In this document: piece after piece, positions 34,036 through 40,863 of the stretch
How the letters are laid out: every line of letters begins with the position of its first letter
Numbering within the stretch: the first letter of the stretch is position 1
Made by a program: the position numbers and the translations under genes
Notes under the pieces: generated by a model
Database searches by the model: none
What the model saw: only the letters and a program-made list of their open reading frames with translations
What the model was told of the DNA's origin: nothing
Origin: JAFGVL01 sp031553685
Lineage (GTDB): Bacteria > Bacteroidota > Bacteroidia > Bacteroidales > Paludibacteraceae
NCBI GenBank assembly: GCA_031553685.1
Contig: JAVBLE010000036.1
Span: 1-64,000, forward strand
DNA length: 64,000 nucleotides
Direction: 5' to 3'

Positions 34036-36246
34036 TTAAAGTTTTATTGTTATTCCCCCCAACACATTAATCCCCGCCTGCGGAAAATAGCGAAGGTCGT
34101 TCATGCGTTCGCCGCCTTCATACCATGAATACCACACATAGCCGTTTGACGAATATTTGGCATTGAAAATATTGTTTACTGCCAAATTGAAATCAATCGA
34201 TTTTATGCCTTTCAATTTCCACGAATAACCGATATTCAGGTTGGTAAAGCAATAATCGTCCAGTTTTCGGTCGTTGCTCGAAGTATTGTCTACAAACTGT
34301 TCGCCCACATACGAAGTTTGCAATCCAGCTGTCCAGTTTTTATAAGTGAACGAGAATAAACTACCTGCCGTGATATTAGGAGAATAAGCAATGTCGGTTG
34401 TGCCGAGATAATTATCGATTGTTCCGCCAGTATCCCAATCGTCGATATCGTATTCGGTAAAGTCTTTGATTTTATTTTCGCTCAAAGTCAAATTGCCCTT
34501 CCATTGCAGCCAGCCGGTAATTTTTACGCCTGCCGTCAGCTCAATACCGGTGCGGTAACTGTCCGGAATATTTGTGGTGAGCGGTTCGCCTATCTCGCTT
34601 ATCTTTCCGGTAAGGATTAACTGGTCTTTATATTGCATAAAATAAAAATTGGCTCCTGCCGAAAACCGCTTGCTCTTGAATTGATAACCGGCTTCGTAGT
34701 CGGTCAGTTGTTCGGCAGTCGGTTGCTCGTCGCCAACGGCATCGGTATAGTTGTTGCGCGTCGGTTCGCGGTGGGCAACGGCAACCGAAGCATAAAACGA
34801 ATTATTTTTGTTCAATTCGTAAAATAATCCGGCTTTGGGATTGAAGAAATTAAACACAGGGTGCTCGTCAATCGTTTGCAATTTGTCGCCCAAGCCTTCC
34901 ATTTGCAAATCGACAAAACGATACTGCACATCGGCATATACAGTCAGCCCTCTGAGCACCTCGGCGTTGATTTTGGCATACAGGTTGGCATCGGTTTTTA
35001 TCGAATTATTATTGTACCATTCGTAATCGGCGGGCGTGCCGTTGTTGTATTTCATCCATTTGATGTAGCCGTAATGGTCGCCGCGATATTGGTTTGCCGC
35101 CCCTCCTACCGAAGCCGACATTTTTCTTCGATTATAATTAAATGAAAAAACGCCGCCATAGAAATCGTTTTCCATCCATTTTTGGCGGATAAGGTCGGTA
35201 CGCTTTACAATAGTGCCGTCGGCAAGCACGAATGACGGCAAACCGTATTTCGACAGTTTTTCGTCCGGCTTATATTCTTCATAATAACCAATGCCGTGCG
35301 TGTAGTGCAATGCCGCATTCAAATTCCAATTTCTATTCATTTCATGGGTAAAATGAAGCTGATAATTGCGCTGGTCGTAGTTGTCGGTTTGGTCTTTGTA
35401 ATATTGCACATTGCCGTTGCCGTCGATATATTCGCCACAAGGGTTATAAGTGCGGTTGGTTTTTAGCGAGTCGCCCGGCACGCCATACCATGCATGGTAA
35501 GTTTTCTCCACGCCACCGAATACAATGGCTTTCAGCATACTTTTCTTACCATAATACGCTCCCGAAAAGTAATACGACTTCATATCGGTCGAAGCGCGGT
35601 CAATGTACCCGTCCGAATGTATGCCCGACAGCCTCGCATCAAAAGCAAACTTATTGTACAACAATCCCGAACCGACTTTCACCGTGTTTTTATTCGTATT
35701 AAACGAGCCATACGAACTGCTTAATTCGGCGTACGGTTTGGCATTCAGCTTTTCGGTCTGCATATTGATACTTGCGCCAAACGCACCTGCCCCATTGGTC
35801 GAAGTGCCCACACCGCGCTGCACCTGCACATTATCGACCGACGACGAAAAGTCGGGCATATTTACCCAAAACACCTGTTGCTCTTCGGCATCGTTCATCG
35901 GGATTCCGTTGACGGTTACATTAATGCGCCCGGCATCTGTACCACGAATGCGGAAGCCTGTGTAACCCACGCCCGCGCCGGCATCCGAAGTGGCTACATA
36001 CGACGGCGTTCCGGCAAGCAGGTAAGGGAGGTCTTGCCCCAGATTGTGCTTGGCAATATCCGCTTTATCGACCATGTTGTAAGCTACCGGCGATTTATCT
36101 GACGCGCGTGTGGAGCTAACCACCACATTGTCTAACACCTGTACCGAATCGCCCACCGAAAGGCTTGTTTGTAACGAATCTTTTTGTCCAAAGGATAATT
36201 GGGCAATCGTTTGCAATGCTGCAAACAGAAGAATTTTTGTTCTCAT
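34036..36246 (-). CDS. TonB-dependent receptor, probable thiamine transporter
   Basis: A 736-residue outer-membrane receptor: signal peptide (ends LSFGQ), plug domain (NVVVSSTRASDKSPVAYNMV, GFRIRGTDAGRINVTVNGIP, VDNVQVQRGVGTSTNGAGAF), and a 22-strand-type barrel ending GGITIKL. The leader carries a TPP riboswitch, so thiamine or a derivative is the likely cargo. Receptors under TPP control are known in Bacteroides as thiamine OMPs. The start at 36246 (MRTKIL) is chosen because the signal peptide begins there; the 27 codons upstream in frame are repeat sequence. Confidence 0.93.
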   Translation of the reverse strand: MRTKILLFAALQTIAQLSFGQKDSLQTSLSVGDSVQVLDNVVVSSTRASDKSPVAYNMVDKADIAKHNLGQDLPYLLAGTPSYVATSDAGAGVGYTGFRIRGTDAGRINVTVNGIPMNDAEEQQVFWVNMPDFSSSVDNVQVQRGVGTSTNGAGAFGASINMQTEKLNAKPYAELSSSYGSFNTNKNTVKVGSGLLYNKFAFDARLSGIHSDGYIDRASTDMKSYYFSGAYYGKKSMLKAIVFGGVEKTYHAWYGVPGDSLKTNRTYNPCGEYIDGNGNVQYYKDQTDNYDQRNYQLHFTHEMNRNWNLNAALHYTHGIGYYEEYKPDEKLSKYGLPSFVLADGTIVKRTDLIRQKWMENDFYGGVFSFNYNRRKMSASVGGAANQYRGDHYGYIKWMKYNNGTPADYEWYNNNSIKTDANLYAKINAEVLRGLTVYADVQYRFVDLQMEGLGDKLQTIDEHPVFNFFNPKAGLFYELNKNNSFYASVAVAHREPTRNNYTDAVGDEQPTAEQLTDYEAGYQFKSKRFSAGANFYFMQYKDQLILTGKISEIGEPLTTNIPDSYRTGIELTAGVKITGWLQWKGNLTLSENKIKDFTEYDIDDWDTGGTIDNYLGTTDIAYSPNITAGSLFSFTYKNWTAGLQTSYVGEQFVDNTSSNDRKLDDYCFTNLNIGYSWKLKGIKSIDFNLAVNNIFNAKYSSNGYVWYSWYEGGERMNDLRYFPQAGINVLGGITIKL

Positions 36247-36287
36247 AACAATTAATTTTTGTTCGTGGTATTTCGCCGTTATTTGGT

Positions 36288-36315
36288 GTAGAGACAGGGC
36301 ATGCCCTGTCTCTAC
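36288..36315. repeat. 28-bp perfect palindrome in the TonB-receptor leader
   Basis: GTAGAGACAGGGCA followed by its reverse complement. Same family as the copy translated within menC at 22915-22942. It lies between the TPP aptamer and the start codon. Confidence 0.88.
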
Positions 36316-36457
36316 GACGGTAACCACAATGATTAATAAATTGCAATGAGGGTAATTTGATTAATAACCGAAAAGTATGATATATAAATGATGAATGACA
36401 AACCGAAAATCGGCTCATCGTTCATTCTTAATAACTCATACCTCTTAAAATGGTTTT

Positions 36458-36545
36458 TTCTTTTTCCCCTTCCAAAATTACTTGGCGGGTTCAAAGGGTA
36501 TAATCTCAGCCTGTATTTATATAAGGCACCCCATTGTGTGAAGTA
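36458..36545 (-). promoter_or_regulatory. TPP (thiamine pyrophosphate) riboswitch
   Basis: Read on the minus strand: GGGGTGCC (36532-36525), GGCTGAGA (36511-36504), then TACCCTTTGAACCCGCCAAG (to 36481) and GGAAGGGGAAAAAG. These are the conserved THI-box elements in correct order: the P2/P3 pyrimidine-sensor CUGAGA and the ACCC...GAACC pyrophosphate arm. It lies about 210 bases upstream of the TonB-receptor ATG. No evident terminator hairpin with a long T-run follows, so control of translation or another mechanism is possible. Confidence 0.93.
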
Positions 36546-36599
36546 AATATTTATTGAAAACGAAAGGATTGACTAGTATTTTCTTTTCATTTTCGGAGG

Positions 36600-36607
36600 C
36601 AAAGGTA
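36600..36607 (-). promoter_or_regulatory. -7 box for the TPP-riboswitch transcript
   Basis: TACCTTTG fits TAnnTTTG. With a start about 7 bases further on, the transcript would begin about 55 bases before the aptamer core. Confidence 0.6.
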
Positions 36608-36682
36608 AATGAATAATTTGGAAATGCAAATGTCTGAACCGTGATTTTTGCAAGATTATCAAGATAACCAAGAGAAATACAT

Positions 36683-36921
36683 TTTAGTACATGACAAAAA
36701 TCAAAAGAACAATACAAATACAATAGAAGTATCGTCATGTCGAGCTTGTCGAGACATCGCTAAAGACTAATTAGTGCCTTTTCTGCGATGTCTCCACGAC
36801 ACTCCTCGTGCCACTTCGACTACGCTTGGTTGCTGAGCGAAGTCGAAGTACAGTGACCACTCGTCGTTTTGGTCGACATGACGGCACTTCTTTTGTTTTT
36901 TAATTTTTGTCATGTACTAAA
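36683..36921. repeat. MITE-like palindromic element, family 1, copy B, with target duplication
   Basis: Bounded by TTTAGTACATGACAAAAAT and its inverse ATTTTTGTCATGTACTAAA, flanked on both sides by GAAATACA (36673-36680 and 36922-36929), which looks like an 8-base target duplication. The interior contains GTCATGTCGAGCTTGTCGAG, GATGTCTCCACGACACTCCT, and GTCGACATGACGGCAC, shared with copy A at 3255-3457, plus an extra CTTGGTTGCTGAGCGAAGTC segment. Confidence 0.8.
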
Positions 36922-36957
36922 GAAATACACATATAATAGTCGTGTCAATCCTATAAA

Positions 36958-37345
36958 TCACGGTTCAGACATTTATTAGCTGGAGGTCGGACACATGTCT
37001 GCCCCGACCAAATTTTCAAAATAGCTCCAACGGTGGGAGAAATATGTTGCGCCTGCGGCGCGTCGGATGTCGGACGATTCCATAACCCCAACCCGTTGGG
37101 ATTGGGCTGGAATATGAATGGTTTACAACCATTATTCGAAATGCGAATGATATTGTTAGTTTCGCGCCGAAGGTGCAATATAACCCAGCTCGAAGGCAAC
37201 GCCTCGGGTTTATAATCGCCAACAACAAACCGCGCCCGGCATGGGCGCATATTTATCGGATTACATGCACCCCAAGGCGACGCTTCGCTTGCCGTTGGGC
37301 TGGATTAAATAAGGCTTGCAGCCTTTAAATTCATGTTTTGAATAC
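36958..37345. repeat. Hairpin-rich non-coding intergenic region
   Basis: No plausible gene is seen. Several short GC-rich inverted repeats follow one another: GCGCCTGCGGCGC (about 37049), CCCAACCCGTTGGG (about 37087), CCGAAGGTGC and CGAAGGCAACGCCTCGG (about 37171-37206), GCAAGCCGT-type repeats and AAGGCTTGCAGCCTT (about 37310). Pattern and wording resemble decayed dispersed repeats. Confidence 0.5.
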
Positions 37346-37401
37346 TTATGGCTACAAACCTGCCTAATGGGACACAAGTCACAGACTTGCGCCAGTTGCA
37401 A

Positions 37402-37460
37402 ATATCCATGAGGTTATAGTCATTGCACTTGGTGTGTATTTTTGCTCATGGATATTTCAT
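37402..37460. repeat. Dispersed short repeat, family 5, copy B
   Basis: ATATCCATGAGGTTATAGTC, ATTGCACTTGGTGTGTATTT, TTGCTCATGGATAT; matches 9331-9387 with few changes. The ends are an inverted repeat. Confidence 0.65.
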
Positions 37461-37477
37461 ATCTTCAAAAATATGTT

Positions 37478-37485
37478 TACCTTTG
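37478..37485 (+). promoter_or_regulatory. -7 box for rpsP
   Basis: TACCTTTG fits TAnnTTTG, about 58 bases before the ATG at 37543. Confidence 0.6.
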
Positions 37486-37542
37486 TCCCGCTTTTCGAGA
37501 AAAAGCATAATGTATAACTAACTAAAATACAATTAAAAAAGA

Positions 37543-38142
37543 ATGGCAACTAAAATTAGATTGCAAAGACACGGACGAAAAGGCTACGCATTTTATCACA
37601 TTGTGATTGCAGATAGCCGTGCACCACGCGATGGTAAATTCGTTGAAAGAATCGGGTCGTACAACCCAAACACTAACCCGGCTACTATCGATTTGAATTT
37701 CGAGAAAGCATTAAAATGGGTTTTAACAGGTGCGCAACCTACAGACACTACTCGTAACATCCTTTCGGACGAAGGTGTGTATATGATGAAACACTTACTA
37801 GGTGGTGTCAAAAAAGGCGCATTTGATCAGGCAGAAGCCGAAAAACGCTTTGAGGCTTGGAAAGCGGCTAAAGAAGCGAAACTTCAAGATGCGAAAAGCA
37901 AAAAAGATGAGGCTGCACGCAGCGCGAAGAAACAACGCTTAGCCGAAGAAACTGAGAAAAACAAAGCCAAAGCTGCCGAAGTAGCTAAAAAGAAATTAGC
38001 TGAAATCGAAGCTGCCGCTCCGGCTCCGGTTGAAGAAGAAGCTCCTGCAGCTGAAGAAGTGGTTGCTGAAGTGGAAGCTCCTGCTGTAGTTGAGGCTGAA
38101 GCTCCTACTGCTGAAGAAACAGAGGAAAAGGCTGCTGAATAA
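37543..38142 (+). CDS. rpsP: 30S ribosomal protein S16 with long C-terminal extension
   Basis: The first 85 or so residues are standard S16 (IRLQRHGRKGYAFYHIVIAD, RDGKFVERIGSYNPNT, GAQPTDTTRNILSDEGVY). The total of 199 residues is more than twice the usual length: after residue 100 comes a Lys/Ala/Glu-rich coiled-coil-like stretch, then a Pro/Ala/Glu tail (APAPVEEEAP and repeats). Such tails occur in Bacteroidota S16. It is monocistronic here, without the rimM/trmD neighbours seen in many other bacteria. A terminator follows at 38161. Confidence 0.95.
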   Translation: MATKIRLQRHGRKGYAFYHIVIADSRAPRDGKFVERIGSYNPNTNPATIDLNFEKALKWVLTGAQPTDTTRNILSDEGVYMMKHLLGGVKKGAFDQAEAEKRFEAWKAAKEAKLQDAKSKKDEAARSAKKQRLAEETEKNKAKAAEVAKKKLAEIEAAAPAPVEEEAPAAEEVVAEVEAPAVVEAEAPTAEETEEKAAE

Positions 38143-38160
38143 GACTTTTATTTAGAAATA

Positions 38161-38196
38161 GAAACGCCCAAAGGATTTTTTCTTTGGGCGTTTCTA
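38161..38196. terminator. Terminator between rpsP and the hydrolase gene
   Basis: GAAACGCCCAAAG pairs with CTTTGGGCGTTTC; convergent genes. Confidence 0.8.
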
Positions 38197-40848
38197 TTAT
38201 AGATTATTGATTTGGTTGTTCTTAAAGTAATTACTTATTTTCTGTTTTATTATTTCCAGACACTCATCTGATAATTGTATTGAATGATCGAATGCTTTTG
38301 CATCACAATCAATAGTTATTTTTTTTGTTTTATTATGAGTGAAATGACGATCATAACCTGATTTGACTAAGCTTGCAAAATAAGGACTTACCCAATCTCT
38401 GTTATTAGCAACTTGTATATGCATATACAAGTTATTGATGTTTTTAGGATTTTCTTTATTGATTTTAGTAATCTTTTCATACTGCGTTATAGGAATACCT
38501 TCGTAGTATGGATTATTATTGGTGGTAGAAATTACTTTATCTTTGTTGTCATAAGTAATTTCATCTTTATTAAAAGCAGGAGTATTCAATGTGAGTAAAT
38601 ATATCTTTTTGAAACCAACCAATTTATCTATTGCCTGCAAAGCAACATTACCACCATGACTATGTGCAATAATTACAACCTCTTCGTATTTTCCTCTGTA
38701 TTTTGAAACATAATCTGCCAAATGTTCTGCTGCCTTTTTTCTTTCAAAATAAGTATTACTTAATACAGCATCATTTTCCCAACTAAATTTTGCATCGCAT
38801 CTTTGAGTATTGACTATTTCGAGAAGTGTTGTTACTGTTTCACTGTTTTCAACCCACATTGTTGGTTTTGATTTTGTTCCGTGAACAAAAATTGCGATTC
38901 TATTAGGGTTAACATCTTTAATTGGCTGAGGTTTCTTTTTTGTTTTTTCTCTTGAATCGTTATTTTTCAGTATATTACATATGCCAATATTCTTATTGCC
39001 AAACACATAATCTTTCATTAAAATAGTGATTTCGTCGAGTTCATCACTACCATATTGTTGTTCAAATAATCCAGATTTTAAACTATTTATAGTCTTTGTA
39101 TATTCTAAACAATTGTCACTTGCTTTTTTAATTTTTTGTTCATACTCTTGCTTGCCTTTTTCTAATATTTCTTTTTTCTTTTTTGCTTTTTCTATATTAG
39201 ATTTAAGAGAATTCTTATATTCGGGTGCAACTGAAAATTTAATAGTTGTATTTGCTGCCGACATCATTCCTACATTTACAATTTCTGGTAGTATTTTATA
39301 AACGATTAATTTTTTTGACATATTGGAATTGCAATCATCCAATAAATCAAATAAAGTATGATAAGCATCTTCGACTGATTTTTGAAATTCAGTTTTATAC
39401 ATATTTCTAATTTCTTGACTATTACCATTAATAATATCTTTAACGGTGATAGTTGTTAAATCTTTATATTGTTGATTAAGTGCTTTTTCAACTGTATTTA
39501 ATGCTGTATTTGCACAAGCCCCTACCTGTCCCGTTATTTTATTTTCAGTTGCAAAATTCATAACACTTTTCATTGTAACATCTCTCAATGAAGTATTCAT
39601 GTCAAAAACTCCATTTGTTAAATCCGATATCATACTGCTACTTATAGATGTAATAATATCTTGTAAATTCAACATTATTATTTTGTTGTTTAAAGCAATA
39701 TCTTCTTTTATTATTTTATCATATTCAACATAAGATAATTGAGAAACATTTGCTGTATTTGTCTGTTTACAAATCTGCCAATTGCAAAACTGTATAAACT
39801 TATTATAAGTAGCTGTATCACAAGTAAACTCATGAAATTTATATCCAGAAGCATTTTTTGCAAATCTTTCTTGTTCCCCATAAAGCGTTGAATTAGACAT
39901 TTGGCTTGTGGTAGATATATAACCAATTGGTATTTCGTTTCCCTGTATCTCTTTGGCTACAATAAAAGAGTTTGCCGGAATAAAATAGTAAGTACTGTCT
40001 CCTTGCATTATTAGCGTTTGTTTAGACAGCAAGTACTTTTTATTATTTGCTTCGACCAAAATACTGTCCTCTTTTTTATAGACTGGTTCTCCTTTATATT
40101 CTCCAATTACTTCTTTGGGAACAAGATTGCTCAAAACAATAGCCTTTTTAGGTCTATCACTACGCCCTCCTGTACTTGCAATTACAGTTTGCCCTTTTTT
40201 ACCTGCCATTGCTTTATCAAGGGTTGTTCCACTATTCAGCAAATCATTGCTATTGGCGTTATTTTCTACCAAGCCCACCATGAGATCAGTTCCTGCACGG
40301 CTAACTTGAACTGACGCGTTTATTATTTCTCGTTGTTGTTCTACTTCTATCCTTGCTCGTTCTGCATTCCATTCTCTTTGTGCTTCTGCCTGTTTTCGAT
40401 AGAAGTCCCTGCTTGGCACGCCACTACTGACCACACCTGTGCCCCTATTTGTAGGGTTTGGAGCAGGTTTTTGTGTTTTGGGGGCAGTGTTCTTTTGTTC
40501 AGTTCGCGGTTGTTGTGTTTCTCTTTGTTTTCGCTGAGCAACACTTCCGAGACACCTTTCCCGCTCATTGTGAGATGCATCTACTTTGCTTTCAGTTTCT
40601 CTACGAATAGCATTATACGCATCATCTTCGGCCTTGTTTAATGCATTAAATCTATCATCATCACCTTGTTCAAATGCCTGGTTTTTTAATGGTTCATAAT
40701 AGCTACGAACATTATCCCACTTTCGTCCATGTTCTTCACCTATCGCATTTACTCGATTTATATGTTGATTTTCACATTCATCATTTGTTTGCGTAAATGC
40801 AGTATTATAAGATAAAATAATTATTACAAATGAAATTATTCTTTTCAT
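38197..40848 (-). CDS. Large exported protein with C-terminal alpha/beta hydrolase
   Basis: An 883-residue protein with signal peptide (ends TAFTQ). Residues about 20-180 are charged, Gln-rich and probably coiled; 200-640 are of no recognised family. From about 650 an alpha/beta hydrolase begins: RIAIFVHGTKSKPTMW, nucleophile elbow AHSHGGN with Ser about 727, likely acid Asp in NNRDWVSP (about 817), and His in FDHSIQL (about 852). This predicts a lipase or esterase acting in the periplasm or outside. It starts 15 bases after the MORN/barrel gene, so both are co-transcribed and may act together. Confidence 0.75.
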   Translation of the reverse strand: MKRIISFVIIILSYNTAFTQTNDECENQHINRVNAIGEEHGRKWDNVRSYYEPLKNQAFEQGDDDRFNALNKAEDDAYNAIRRETESKVDASHNERERCLGSVAQRKQRETQQPRTEQKNTAPKTQKPAPNPTNRGTGVVSSGVPSRDFYRKQAEAQREWNAERARIEVEQQREIINASVQVSRAGTDLMVGLVENNANSNDLLNSGTTLDKAMAGKKGQTVIASTGGRSDRPKKAIVLSNLVPKEVIGEYKGEPVYKKEDSILVEANNKKYLLSKQTLIMQGDSTYYFIPANSFIVAKEIQGNEIPIGYISTTSQMSNSTLYGEQERFAKNASGYKFHEFTCDTATYNKFIQFCNWQICKQTNTANVSQLSYVEYDKIIKEDIALNNKIIMLNLQDIITSISSSMISDLTNGVFDMNTSLRDVTMKSVMNFATENKITGQVGACANTALNTVEKALNQQYKDLTTITVKDIINGNSQEIRNMYKTEFQKSVEDAYHTLFDLLDDCNSNMSKKLIVYKILPEIVNVGMMSAANTTIKFSVAPEYKNSLKSNIEKAKKKKEILEKGKQEYEQKIKKASDNCLEYTKTINSLKSGLFEQQYGSDELDEITILMKDYVFGNKNIGICNILKNNDSREKTKKKPQPIKDVNPNRIAIFVHGTKSKPTMWVENSETVTTLLEIVNTQRCDAKFSWENDAVLSNTYFERKKAAEHLADYVSKYRGKYEEVVIIAHSHGGNVALQAIDKLVGFKKIYLLTLNTPAFNKDEITYDNKDKVISTTNNNPYYEGIPITQYEKITKINKENPKNINNLYMHIQVANNRDWVSPYFASLVKSGYDRHFTHNKTKKITIDCDAKAFDHSIQLSDECLEIIKQKISNYFKNNQINNL

Positions 40849-40863
40849 AGCATAGTTTATTAA

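Noticed and set aside
36247..36327. N-terminal extension of the TonB receptor
   Set aside because: The 27 extra codons are encoded by the 28-base palindrome and its flank; a signal peptide starts at 36246.
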